Source: Bacteroidales bacterium (GTDB taxonomy: Bacteria; Bacteroidota; Bacteroidia; Bacteroidales; Paludibacteraceae). From it: 64,000 bases of DNA. Position numbers and translations under genes: made by a program. The notes below the pieces were generated by a model. That model was given only the letters and a program-made list of their open reading frames with translations. It was not told where the DNA came from and ran no database searches. The stretch is taken from contig JAAYSS010000124.1 of the NCBI GenBank assembly GCA_012518275.1, forward strand, positions 39,341-103,340, in the 5' to 3' direction. Shown one piece after another: positions 8,288-17,069 of the stretch (the stretch's first letter is position 1; each line of letters begins with the position of its first letter).

Positions 8288-8295
8288 TAACTTTG
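8288..8295 (+). promoter_or_regulatory. -7 element for the acyltransferase/GT operon
   Basis: TAACTTTG matches TAnnTTTG and lies 23 nt before the ATG at 8319. Its position downstream of an in-frame ATG at 8253 argues that 8319 is the true start. No clear -33 box is seen. Confidence 0.4.
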
Positions 8296-8318
8296 CTATA
8301 TTATTCATACGATGCAAT

Positions 8319-9287
8319 ATGAGTCAACTTCAATCAAATAAGGAAAAGTACCGTTTGTTTTGTGAAACACATAGGGATGTTCCCCTTTTTTTACAACCGT
8401 GGTACATGGATGCTGTATGTAAAAAAAATGATTGGTGGAAAGTGTTTCTATATGAAAAAAACAATGAAATTAGGGGTGTGTTTGTGTGTTATTTTACACG
8501 AAAGGCAGGAATAAAATTCATTATTCAGCCTATGTTTACGCAGTATAACGGCATATGGCTCATATACGATGAGACTATGTCTGCCGAAGAAAAACTTTCT
8601 TTTGAAAAAAAGGCAATTACTAATTTGATTCAACAATTGGATAATACGGGGTTTGATTATTTGAATCAGAATTTTCCCCCTAATTTTCAAAATTGGCTTC
8701 CGCTATTTTGGCAGGGATATAAGCAAAGTACACGATATTCATACCGAATTTCAGATATCAGCAATCCTGATGTTTGCTTTAAAAATTTCAGTTATGCTAA
8801 ACAAAAACAAATCCGAAAAGCAGGGAAGAAGTTGCACGTTTCTTTTGAAATGAGCGGAGAAGAGTTTTATAATCATCTCTCGGATTATTTTAAAGCAAGA
8901 AATGAAAATGTAATCTTTTCCAAAAATTTATTTCTTAAATTTTACGATGCTTGCGAAAAAAGAAATCAGGGAACAGTAATTTCAGTTGTTGATGCGGAAG
9001 GAACTGTTCACGCAGCGCTTTTTGTAGTTTGGGATGCTAATAGTGCTTACAATCTCATTTCTTCCATTCATCCTTTACACAAATCGTCCGGTGGCAGTAC
9101 ACTGGTTGTGTTTGAAGCTATAAAATACTTTTCTAACATTGTGCCTGTATTTGATTTTGAAGGAAGTATGGAAAAGAATATCGAAAATTCGTTCAGCCAG
9201 TTTGGTACGGAACAATTATCTTATTTTAATATTAAGAAATATAATTCGTTAATTTCCAGTCTGTTGTTTCCTGTAATGAAATTATGA
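8319..9287 (+). CDS. FemAB/GNAT-like acyltransferase
   Basis: The product of 322 residues has the layout of the 'GNAT family with peptidoglycan-biosynthesis domain' (FemAB/BioF2-like) group: an N-terminal LFLQPWYMDAV segment, then YAKQKQIRKAGK, and a C-terminal block with HPLHKSSGGSTLVVFEAI and VFDFEGSM. Such enzymes transfer amino-acyl or acyl groups to cell-wall or surface-polysaccharide precursors. The start was moved from 8253 to the ATG at 8319 because a promoter element lies between them. Its stop overlaps the next start by four bases (ATGA), and the next gene is of similar type, so the two probably act on one substrate. Confidence 0.7.
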   Translation: MSQLQSNKEKYRLFCETHRDVPLFLQPWYMDAVCKKNDWWKVFLYEKNNEIRGVFVCYFTRKAGIKFIIQPMFTQYNGIWLIYDETMSAEEKLSFEKKAITNLIQQLDNTGFDYLNQNFPPNFQNWLPLFWQGYKQSTRYSYRISDISNPDVCFKNFSYAKQKQIRKAGKKLHVSFEMSGEEFYNHLSDYFKARNENVIFSKNLFLKFYDACEKRNQGTVISVVDAEGTVHAALFVVWDANSAYNLISSIHPLHKSSGGSTLVVFEAIKYFSNIVPVFDFEGSMEKNIENSFSQFGTEQLSYFNIKKYNSLISSLLFPVMKL

Positions 9288-10258
9288 TAATTCACGATAA
9301 AAATACTTATTTTCAGATTCTCGAAAAGTTCGAAATTGTACCTTACACGCAGACCCGCGGGTGGTATGAGATGCACTCAATGCATAAACCCGAGCGAATT
9401 AAATTTTTTGTAAATGATAAAGAAAATCCAACAATAGCATGTTTTGCCCACGAGAAAAAAATGCTTGGGTTGAAAATGATTTTGATTGAAGGGGAAGCTT
9501 ATAAGGATGTTTCAGCGTATTCTGTAGATGAGATTCGGAGTTTTTATGAGAAAATTAATCAGTTAGGTTATAATATAATTGAAGTTAATTCGAATTCACT
9601 CTATAATTTTGATTATGAAACGGCGCTTCGGCAAGCCGGATATCTTCGTCCGGTGGGGCTATTTAGCCTGCCAAGTACAAAAATAATAGATTTAACTCAG
9701 CCCATAGAATACAGCAAAGATTGGAAGAAGAATATAAAAAAAGCAAACAAACGAGGGCTTCATTTTGAACCACTTGAAAAGGTAACTAAGCAAGACTGTG
9801 ATGACTTTATGGATATTTATACCGAAATGGGGCATGCAAAATCGTTACCAATACCTTTCTGTGCCAAAATGCTTGAAAATCTTTGCAGCACAGGCGAGTT
9901 TAAAATGATTTTTATAAGTCGGGACGGGGTTCGAATTGCTGCCACTATCATTTACATGGATAGCGATATGGGACTTTCATTGTATGCTGCAACAGATAGT
10001 ATAGCGCGTAAAACATCCGCTTCGTACTTTATGTACAATGAGCTTTTTAAGTACTTGAATTCGGTCGGAGTCCTAATTTTTGATATGGGTAAGCTTCTTC
10101 CTTCCACAGAGTCTGTCAATAATGTGTTTTTATTCAAAAATGGTATTCAGGGGACTCATATACAGCTTAATGGGGAGTGGGGACGTTACAGAAATTCATT
10201 GTTGCGTTCAGGAATGTATTTTGTTAAAAAACACCTTTTAAAAAAGAGAGAGATATGA
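9284..10258 (+). CDS. FemAB/GNAT-like acyltransferase
   Basis: This 324-residue protein has the same general organisation as its upstream neighbour. It has a basic helix (KDWKKNIKKANKRG) where acyltransferases of this type carry their substrate-binding platform, then IYTEMGHAKSLP, and a C-terminal SLYAATDSIARKTSASYF and FDMGKLLP region. The resemblance to the preceding protein is in layout rather than close sequence, so it may be an old duplication. It overlaps both neighbours by four bases, which indicates translational coupling in an acyltransferase-acyltransferase-glycosyltransferase operon. The substrate is unknown. Confidence 0.65.
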   Translation: MIIHDKNTYFQILEKFEIVPYTQTRGWYEMHSMHKPERIKFFVNDKENPTIACFAHEKKMLGLKMILIEGEAYKDVSAYSVDEIRSFYEKINQLGYNIIEVNSNSLYNFDYETALRQAGYLRPVGLFSLPSTKIIDLTQPIEYSKDWKKNIKKANKRGLHFEPLEKVTKQDCDDFMDIYTEMGHAKSLPIPFCAKMLENLCSTGEFKMIFISRDGVRIAATIIYMDSDMGLSLYAATDSIARKTSASYFMYNELFKYLNSVGVLIFDMGKLLPSTESVNNVFLFKNGIQGTHIQLNGEWGRYRNSLLRSGMYFVKKHLLKKREI

Positions 10259-11439
10259 GTCTGCTGTCCCAAAAATTGCATATTCTTCATCTTCCATCGT
10301 GGTATCTTCCTGAAGGAGGGCAGTTTTGTCGCAATCAGGTAAGAGAGCTGAATCAGCACGGTATTTATGCGTCCGTATTAGCCAATGTAACTATTCCTAT
10401 GCGCAAATATGGTATAATTCGTTCATTAAGTTTTCCTAAAGGCTATTTTTTAAGTCATGAAGATGATATTGATGTTTTCAGAAATTACCACATCAGTTTT
10501 CCTTTTTTCAAAAAAATAGACAGTCACATATGGGCTCGTAAAACATTGAAAATGTTTGGTGTTTATTGTGAAAAATACGGAAAACCCGATGTAATCCATG
10601 CCCATTCTGTCCTTTGGGGGGGATATGCAGCCATGCTGATTAAGAAAAAATACGGTGTTCCTTATGTAATAACAGAGCATAAAGGAATTTTTGGTATGTC
10701 ATGTCAATGGGCTGAAGAACAGTTTATTACATGGCAAGATGCATACATGAAAGAGGCTTTTTCTAATGCCGACATGATAATTCCTGTCTCTAAGAAACAA
10801 ATTCCTAAAATTTCTACTTTTTTAGAAAATGATGTGCCGATTCAAGTAGTTTCCAATATGGTTGACACCGATTATTTCCATTATAAAAAAAGAGAAAACG
10901 TGTCGGATAAGATTCGAGCGGTTATGGTTAACGGTTTTAATCACGCTAAAGCTTACGACATTCTCTTTCCTGCTGCTGACATTGCACTTAGCAAAAACAG
11001 TAAATTAACAATTACTATTGCCGGAGAAGATTTTTTTGGAGAAAAATTTGAACAGTTATTGAGTAAAGTAAAAAATAAAGACAGAATCATATTTTTGGGA
11101 GAATTGGAGCATCCGAACGTGCGAGATGCACTTTGGAGTGCCGATTTTTATATCATTTCAAGCAGAGTCGAAGCTCAGCCTGTTTCCACTCTCGAGGCAC
11201 TATCTACTGGTCTTCCCGTCGTTTGTACAGAGGTAGTACCTAAACAAATAACTAATGAATCAAACTCGATTCGTGTGCCTGTGGAGAATGTGGAAGCATT
11301 GAGCGAAGGGATATTGGAGATGAGTGAGCGTTACAAAGAATTTGACGGAGAAAAAATAGCCGAGAACGTGAAAAAAATTGCAGACAGAAGAGTGGTGGCT
11401 AAAGAGTTGATTGAGGTTTATAACACTATAATAAAGTAA
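10255..11439 (+). CDS. Glycosyltransferase family 4
   Basis: The 394-residue product shows the two-domain GT-B layout. The N-terminal domain begins HILHLPSWYLPEGGQF with DVIHAHSVLWGG around residue 112. The C-terminal domain contains VVSNMVDTDYF, IIFLGELEHPNV and the E-x7-E motif with Glu306 and Glu314 in VEAQPVSTLEALSTGLPVV. GT4 enzymes transfer a sugar from a nucleotide donor with retention. It is cytosolic or peripheral and is translationally coupled to the upstream acyltransferase. It ends one base before a convergent GT2 gene, so both strands here serve surface-glycan assembly. Confidence 0.88.
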   Translation: MSLLSQKLHILHLPSWYLPEGGQFCRNQVRELNQHGIYASVLANVTIPMRKYGIIRSLSFPKGYFLSHEDDIDVFRNYHISFPFFKKIDSHIWARKTLKMFGVYCEKYGKPDVIHAHSVLWGGYAAMLIKKKYGVPYVITEHKGIFGMSCQWAEEQFITWQDAYMKEAFSNADMIIPVSKKQIPKISTFLENDVPIQVVSNMVDTDYFHYKKRENVSDKIRAVMVNGFNHAKAYDILFPAADIALSKNSKLTITIAGEDFFGEKFEQLLSKVKNKDRIIFLGELEHPNVRDALWSADFYIISSRVEAQPVSTLEALSTGLPVVCTEVVPKQITNESNSIRVPVENVEALSEGILEMSERYKEFDGEKIAENVKKIADRRVVAKELIEVYNTIIK

Positions 11440-11440
11440 G

Positions 11441-12427
11441 CTATTGTCTCAATCGCTCCACTAAAAATCTCCTAAATAAATTATGTTTTACTGGTGGAAG
11501 CGAATAACTTTCAAATGCTTCTTTGCAAAATGGATATGAGCGAAGATGTTTAACAGCTTTTCTAAATTTTATCAAATTGGGAATAGGATATAAAGTTCCT
11601 GACAGCGAATTAATAAATTGCTTTGTAACGCCTTTCATAAAGTCATTTTTATAGCTTTCAAAAATATTTTTTGATTGCAAAAAATTATAGATTTCGGCAA
11701 TTCCCGCACTACGTTTCTTGTAACTAACGTAAGAATATTTGCTACCTTCATTATGCAAATGTTTCACATGATAATAAAATTGTTTCCTTACAAAATCAAT
11801 TTTTGATGCAAAATATATGCTTTTTATTTGGAAAAGTACGTCTTCTGGGGTAATAAAATTGGTATCCACAAAAACTATTTGGTTTTGTTTTATCAAATCA
11901 TTTCTGTACAGATTGTTATTAACCTGCACAAACAACGCTCCTTGATGGTTAGAATATCCAAATCCTATTAAATCTTTCAATAAAAATTCTTTTGTAAAAA
12001 TATTTTCCCCAAAATCCGCAAATCTACTCTTTATTTCATTCTTATTCTCGAGAAAACTCATTACAATATCGGCATTATTGAGTTTTGTTTTATTGTAAAG
12101 TTCCTCATACATAGTCAACTCTCGATAATCATCGTGGTCTGAAAAACCGATATATTCACCTTTTGCAACTGAAAGTCCTCTGTTTCGTGATTCGCCGATG
12201 TGTAGGTTCTTCTCGTTTTCAACAATAACAATTCGTTCATCTTGTTTAGCATACTCTTTAGCTAGTTTGTCGGAACCGTCCGTAGGACAATCGAGTACGA
12301 GTATAATTTCTATATCTGTAAGTGTTTGGTTAATAAGTGTATATAGGCATTTTTCTAATCTTGTACCTGCATTGTAAACCGGAACAATGATACTTATTTT
12401 TGGTGTTGAGCTCATTTTCTGAGACAT
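11441..12427 (-). CDS. Glycosyltransferase family 2
   Basis: The 328-residue protein has the GT2 nucleotide-binding start ISIIVPVYNAGTRLEKCL, the DIEIILVLDCPTDGSDK strand, NRGLSVAKGEYIGF and the metal-binding FSDHDD motif. The C-terminal third is basic and less conserved, as in enzymes that act at the membrane on lipid-linked sugars. An alternative start four residues in (MSSTPK) is equally plausible. It lies 21 nt downstream of the flippase gene and should be co-transcribed with it. Donor and acceptor sugars cannot be deduced. Confidence 0.88.
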   Translation of the reverse strand: MSQKMSSTPKISIIVPVYNAGTRLEKCLYTLINQTLTDIEIILVLDCPTDGSDKLAKEYAKQDERIVIVENEKNLHIGESRNRGLSVAKGEYIGFSDHDDYRELTMYEELYNKTKLNNADIVMSFLENKNEIKSRFADFGENIFTKEFLLKDLIGFGYSNHQGALFVQVNNNLYRNDLIKQNQIVFVDTNFITPEDVLFQIKSIYFASKIDFVRKQFYYHVKHLHNEGSKYSYVSYKKRSAGIAEIYNFLQSKNIFESYKNDFMKGVTKQFINSLSGTLYPIPNLIKFRKAVKHLRSYPFCKEAFESYSLPPVKHNLFRRFLVERLRQ

Positions 12428-12448
12428 AATGATATTTTTAAATTTTTT

Positions 12449-13813
12449 CTATGTTCTTAAATCATTTAGTAAAACAAGTGGCCATTTCCAGTTTTGATAG
12501 GCTAATTGAATTATCCCGGGTGCAATTATCATAGCCCAAACACCTAAATCCATTATTTCCAGTGAAAAAAATAAAGCAATAACGGTAATTGCACCTGATA
12601 TGATGGATGCTTTAAAAAATGGCACCTCATTATTTGATAAAAGAAATCCTCCGGCAATAGCATGATTTTTTTCCAAGAAAGTAATGATTAATATGCTTAA
12701 AATCATCTTTTTATTTAGCAACATCGTTTGAGATTTCAAAAACAATAAAATAGGATTTCCTAAAAATATTAATAGGGTTCCACAAAAAATAAAAGAGAGT
12801 AAAAGTATCATTGCACTCCGTTTATACAGTTTTTTTATTTCTGATTTTTCGTTATCTACTCGTAAATTTCCAATTTTAGGAACAAAGGAAAAATAATAAA
12901 CACTTCCTATGGCACCTATTAAATTTACCGCTTGAATAGTAATTCCATATGATGCAAGGCTTTCGAGAGGGACATAAAATGACCCTATTATCATCGATGC
13001 TTGCAGGGCCAAAAAGGCGCCGAGACTGGTTAAGCCTAATTTAACCGAATTGGGTAAAATCACTTTAATCACGTCGAAATAATCTTTTGCATCGAATCGG
13101 GCTAAATTTGATTTAAGTGATGGTGTAAAAAAAGTACGGTAAGACAAAATCCTTTTTGCAAGAATTGAAATAAATTGAGCTAACACTATGGAAACTAGGT
13201 CAAACCCAGAGAGCAAAAGCAAAACGGCAACTCCCAAGTATAAAATCTGACTAAAAACAATAATCTTTTTGTTTTTTTTTACCAAACCTCGACCCATCAA
13301 AAGTGAATCGTAATAAAGGGTGTAAATATTGTAGGTGCTTATGATACAGAATAAAATCCAAGAAATGATAATGAATTTTTCATCGCCGCTGAAACGAGTT
13401 TTTACAATTGTGTGTAAGTAGTAAGTGCCTGCTGTTGATAGTAGAAAAAACGCCGCCAAACCAATTCGAGCATAGAGCCATTTCATAGCTTTTATTGTGT
13501 TTGCTAGCAGTTCCATATTAATCCCAAATGGTGATTTCTCATTTGAAATCCCAGTTTTCTTTAAGGCATCAACTCCTGAAAAGATATATGTGATATTTCT
13601 TGTAAAGGAAGGGGAAAATCCAAAATCAAGTATGGAAATGAAAGTAAATATGGTGGTAAATATTGCCCAGATTCCAACTGTTTCTGACGAAAGCATCCTT
13701 AAAATCAGTGGAAACAGCAATATCCCGGAACCGATTTGAAGGAATGTGGATAAGTAACTCCAAATTAGATCATCTTTTCCAATATTAATATTTATTGCAG
13801 TATTTTTTTCCAT
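12449..13813 (-). CDS. Polysaccharide flippase (Wzx/MATE-like, MOP superfamily)
   Basis: The 454-residue protein is very hydrophobic, with about 12 predicted membrane helices. It starts with a cytosolic stretch followed by LIWSYLSTFLQIGSGILLFPL, typical of oligosaccharide flippases. Family members move undecaprenyl-linked oligosaccharides across the inner membrane. Its position between a FAD-oxidoreductase and a GT2 gene, opposite an acyltransferase/GT4 operon, supports a role in a surface glycan. No Wzy polymerase or priming transferase is visible in the cluster, so the pathway must use genes elsewhere. Confidence 0.8.
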   Translation of the reverse strand: MEKNTAININIGKDDLIWSYLSTFLQIGSGILLFPLILRMLSSETVGIWAIFTTIFTFISILDFGFSPSFTRNITYIFSGVDALKKTGISNEKSPFGINMELLANTIKAMKWLYARIGLAAFFLLSTAGTYYLHTIVKTRFSGDEKFIIISWILFCIISTYNIYTLYYDSLLMGRGLVKKNKKIIVFSQILYLGVAVLLLLSGFDLVSIVLAQFISILAKRILSYRTFFTPSLKSNLARFDAKDYFDVIKVILPNSVKLGLTSLGAFLALQASMIIGSFYVPLESLASYGITIQAVNLIGAIGSVYYFSFVPKIGNLRVDNEKSEIKKLYKRSAMILLLSFIFCGTLLIFLGNPILLFLKSQTMLLNKKMILSILIITFLEKNHAIAGGFLLSNNEVPFFKASIISGAITVIALFFSLEIMDLGVWAMIIAPGIIQLAYQNWKWPLVLLNDLRT

Positions 13814-13835
13814 TGGATCTGAATACTTTCTTTTT

Positions 13836-15410
13836 TTACGGACAAATTCCCATTACCCATTCCGCCGCCTTTTCTGCCGTATTTTCTCCATCAATAGCTG
13901 TTGAAGTAATTCCGCCAGAGTAACCTGCTCCTTCCCCTGCGGGGAAAAGCCCTTTGATGCGGATGTGTTGTAGAGTAACAGGATTTCGAAGGATTCTTAT
14001 AGGTGAAGATGAGCGTGATTCAACTCCCAGCACAATCGCATCGTTAGTTAGATAGCCTTTCATTTTCCGATCAAATTTCTTGAATGCTTTTTGTAACCGT
14101 TTGCCAATCAATTCTGGCAGCCAAAAATGCAATGGTGATGAAATTACGCCCGGCAAATAAGAACATTCAGGTAAGTCTGCAGACAATTTTCCGTTTACAA
14201 AATCTTTCAGTCGTTGTGCTGGAGCAGTCAATCCTTTTCCGCCATTATTCCTATAAGCTAAATTTTCAATATATTGCTGAAATTTCAGTCCTTTCTGTAC
14301 ACCGTATTTTTCAAACTCTTCGGGAATATCTTCCGGTTTGATTTCAACTACAATACCTGAATTGGCAAAAGGTGAATTTCGCTTCGATGTTGACATCCCG
14401 TTTATCACAATGCTTTCAGGCGATGTTCCTGCAGGGATAATATGGCCTCCTGAGCACATACAGAATGAATAAACTCCCCGTCCGTCAATCTGTTCTGCCA
14501 ATGAGTAAGTGGCCGAAGGAAGAAATTCGCTTTTCTCCTTGGTGTGGTATTGGATACTGTCAATTAGTTTCTGTGGATGTTCCACGCGGACGCCCATGGC
14601 AAACCCCTTGCTTTCAAGCTCAATTCCCTGTGCATGCAACATCTCGTAAATATCGTGTGCCGAATGACCGGTTGCCAATATAAGTGCTTGCGCCTCAAAT
14701 ATGGTACCATCAGCTGTTTTACAACCTTTTATGGTGTCATTTTCGATGATTAGCTCTGTTACCTTTTTCTCGAAATGGATTTCTCCGCCATACTTTATAA
14801 TGGATTTCCGCATGTTTTCAACTATCAAAGGCAGATTATCTGACCCGATATGCGGATGAGCTTCGTAAAGTACTTTTTCCGAAGCACCGTGAAAGTAGAA
14901 TGTTTCCAAAACTCTTTGTACATTTCCTCTTTTTTTGGAGCGAGTGTATAGTTTCCCATCCGAAAAAGCACCGGCACCACCTTCTCCGAAACAATAGTTT
15001 GACTCCGTGTTTATGCCCTTGTTTCTGTTCATCTGTGCGATGTCGAGCTTGCGGGCATGAGATTCTTTCCCGCGATCAATCAAAATCGGTTTTACGCCTA
15101 ATTTCAATAGTTTCAGTGCGGCGAAAAGTCCTGCTGGACCAGCTCCGACAATAATAACGGGCGGTTTATTCCCAACGAACTCGTAGCCCATGTCGATTTT
15201 TTCATTGGATGGAAAGTTTTTATCGAGATAGACTTCAATAGCCATGTTAATTTTAGGTGGTGCCGTTCGTGCGTCAATTGACTTGCGAGTAATTCGAATA
15301 TGATTAATACGGTTAGGCTCAACTCCTAATTTTTCAGCCGTTTTTTCTTTTAGTAAAAATTCTTTTGCTGCTTGTTCTGGGGTTACTATGAGTTGAATTT
15401 TGGTATGCAT
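13836..15410 (-). CDS. Uncharacterised NAD(P)/FAD-dependent oxidoreductase (COG2509 type)
   Basis: The 524-residue protein has an N-terminal segment of about 80 residues, then a Rossmann FAD motif (IIVGAGPAGLFAALK, GAGPAG at 89-94). Further blocks are FGEGGAGAFSDGKLYTR, LILATGHSAHDIYEML, CMCSGGHIIPAGTSPES and the C-terminal FPAGEGAGYSGGITSTAIDG. This layout fits the widespread FAD-dependent dehydrogenase group whose substrate has not been defined. It precedes the flippase and GT2 genes by 22 nt on the same strand, but a shared function is not implied; this gene is a common housekeeping neighbour in the phylum. Confidence 0.85.
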   Translation of the reverse strand: MHTKIQLIVTPEQAAKEFLLKEKTAEKLGVEPNRINHIRITRKSIDARTAPPKINMAIEVYLDKNFPSNEKIDMGYEFVGNKPPVIIVGAGPAGLFAALKLLKLGVKPILIDRGKESHARKLDIAQMNRNKGINTESNYCFGEGGAGAFSDGKLYTRSKKRGNVQRVLETFYFHGASEKVLYEAHPHIGSDNLPLIVENMRKSIIKYGGEIHFEKKVTELIIENDTIKGCKTADGTIFEAQALILATGHSAHDIYEMLHAQGIELESKGFAMGVRVEHPQKLIDSIQYHTKEKSEFLPSATYSLAEQIDGRGVYSFCMCSGGHIIPAGTSPESIVINGMSTSKRNSPFANSGIVVEIKPEDIPEEFEKYGVQKGLKFQQYIENLAYRNNGGKGLTAPAQRLKDFVNGKLSADLPECSYLPGVISSPLHFWLPELIGKRLQKAFKKFDRKMKGYLTNDAIVLGVESRSSSPIRILRNPVTLQHIRIKGLFPAGEGAGYSGGITSTAIDGENTAEKAAEWVMGICP

Positions 15411-15436
15411 ACTATTTTTGTGTGAAATACGTGTTG

Positions 15437-15444
15437 CAAAGATA
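15437..15444 (-). promoter_or_regulatory. -7 element for the FAD-oxidoreductase operon
   Basis: The minus strand reads TATCTTTG, 27 nt ahead of the start codon. No convincing -33 box lies at the right distance. Confidence 0.35.
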
Positions 15445-15480
15445 ATGAAAATGAACTGATTTTGTTTGATGTGAGAATAA

Positions 15481-15510
15481 AAAACCGCTTCGAGCGGGAA
15501 GCGGTTTTTT
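15481..15510 (-). terminator. Intrinsic terminator after the BACON/OB lipoprotein gene
   Basis: AAAACCGCTTC (15481-15491) pairs perfectly with GAAGCGGTTTT (15498-15508) around a six-base loop, with A/T runs on both sides. It lies just past the stop of the lipoprotein gene on the minus strand and separates it from the next operon. Confidence 0.85.
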
Positions 15511-15536
15511 ATTTATGAAAAATGGTTGTGCTTTAC

Positions 15537-17051
15537 TTATGGAGCAGGAACGTGGCTGTAGTAAATTCCGTTTGAAAGTTGATTTTCTCCATTATACGAA
15601 CCTTTTGCTGCAATAACCGTTAGTGTATCACCTACTTTTAGCTCTTTGGCTGCTATTAAACCTTTTCTGAAATCGCCTGTAGCGCCATATCCCGGATATA
15701 CACCATATACGAAAATTTTATCTGCACCATCCGTCAGGTAAAGATTACCGTAAGCGTCGTTTGTAATTTCAGAAATCACTCCGGTTACCATAAAGAAGGT
15801 TTTAGTATCATCCGGTTTAGTTAACACTTCTGCAATAGTAGCTTTAGTTACGGGGATAACACTTTCCAAAACTGATCCACCAACTTGTGGATTACCGTTA
15901 TATTCGGCACGTTTCCCAACAATTGTGATGATATCACCTTCTTTTAAGTTCTTTTCCTGAAAGTCCTTTATGCCATAAACATATGTTTCGCCGGAGAAAT
16001 CGTTCAAGTTTAAATTACCATATTTATCATTAACAATTTTAGTAATAACACCTGATAATCTGTATTGTGTATCACCAACCGAGGCTGCAAGAAACTCTTC
16101 AATTGAAGCCTTAACTATCGCACCGCTTTGCTTAAGAATTGTTTCAGTACTGTAGTTTTTCTTTCCGTCAGTTGTGTTAAATGTGATTTTGGTTGAGCGG
16201 TCGCCAACGGTATTGGCATCAGCTTTGAATTTTACTACTGTGTTTGTTCCGGCTGACTGGATAGAAGAAATGGATAACCAAGATTTTGCATCTTCAGGAA
16301 TTTCTACCGATACACCTTGACCTTTGCATGTAAGATGTGTAGTAAACTCACCTCCTTCAAGCGGAAGTTCTGCATTTTCTACTGAGTCAACTTTCACAAG
16401 AGATTTGTTGATGTTGATAACCATTACATTAACCATCTGAGGATTTCCTCTGTAGGAACCTTTTGGACCTTCAATAGTTACCTCATCACCAACTTCAAGA
16501 TCGAGGCTTGAGAAATTCTTTTCATTCCCTTTTTCATCAAGCGTTCCATAAATAAAGACAGTACCTGACTCATCTGTTAAATACCAATTGCCATAAAGGG
16601 TATTTATAATGTTTGTACAAACACCCGTTACACGGAAAGTTTTTCCATCAGGTCCGGCATTAACTTCAGCGGCAGTTACTTCAGAAATAGATACTAATCC
16701 TTGAATAATATTGATTCTCTGGGTTTCATTTCCACTATGGATTAAAACTTCTGCCGTACGTCCGTCCATGGCTGACGGGGCTGAAAATGTAATAGTTGTT
16801 TCACCGGCACTTCCGGATGTGGTAGATAGGGTTAGCCATTCAACTTGGTTTTTTTCAGTAGTTACTTTTTCTACAGTCCAGCTGTCTTTTGCAGTTACAG
16901 TGATGCTTGTTGAACCGCCATCAACAGGTAGTGCTACATACGATGACGAAACTTGAATTCCATCAAGCAAGGTCACAGTCGCTTCTTTTTCGCAACTTGT
17001 CATTAAGGCAAGAATTGCGATGAAAAACGGAAATAAATATTTTGATTTCAT
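15537..17051 (-). CDS. Lipoprotein with alternating BACON and OB-like domains
   Basis: The 504-residue product carries a lipoprotein signal (LALMTSC, Cys20). The rest splits into five modules: BACON (32-118), OB-like (119-215), BACON (218-309), OB-like (313-401) and OB-like (403-501). The OB-like repeats share YGN-x-x-L, a following YG turn, a GD-T/I strand and YNGNPQ or its variants. BACON domains are thought to target mucin or polysaccharide; OB folds can bind oligosaccharides or nucleic acids. It lies 18 nt downstream of a large TonB receptor and is followed by a strong terminator, so the two form a two-gene unit in which this is the likely surface partner. The ligand is unknown. Confidence 0.8.
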   Translation of the reverse strand: MKSKYLFPFFIAILALMTSCEKEATVTLLDGIQVSSSYVALPVDGGSTSITVTAKDSWTVEKVTTEKNQVEWLTLSTTSGSAGETTITFSAPSAMDGRTAEVLIHSGNETQRINIIQGLVSISEVTAAEVNAGPDGKTFRVTGVCTNIINTLYGNWYLTDESGTVFIYGTLDEKGNEKNFSSLDLEVGDEVTIEGPKGSYRGNPQMVNVMVININKSLVKVDSVENAELPLEGGEFTTHLTCKGQGVSVEIPEDAKSWLSISSIQSAGTNTVVKFKADANTVGDRSTKITFNTTDGKKNYSTETILKQSGAIVKASIEEFLAASVGDTQYRLSGVITKIVNDKYGNLNLNDFSGETYVYGIKDFQEKNLKEGDIITIVGKRAEYNGNPQVGGSVLESVIPVTKATIAEVLTKPDDTKTFFMVTGVISEITNDAYGNLYLTDGADKIFVYGVYPGYGATGDFRKGLIAAKELKVGDTLTVIAAKGSYNGENQLSNGIYYSHVPAP

Positions 17052-17069
17052 AATTATTTATATTTTTTA

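Noticed and set aside
8253..8318. Upstream extension of the first acyltransferase
   Set aside because: A TAnnTTTG promoter element lies inside the extension, and the added residues are not conserved-looking.
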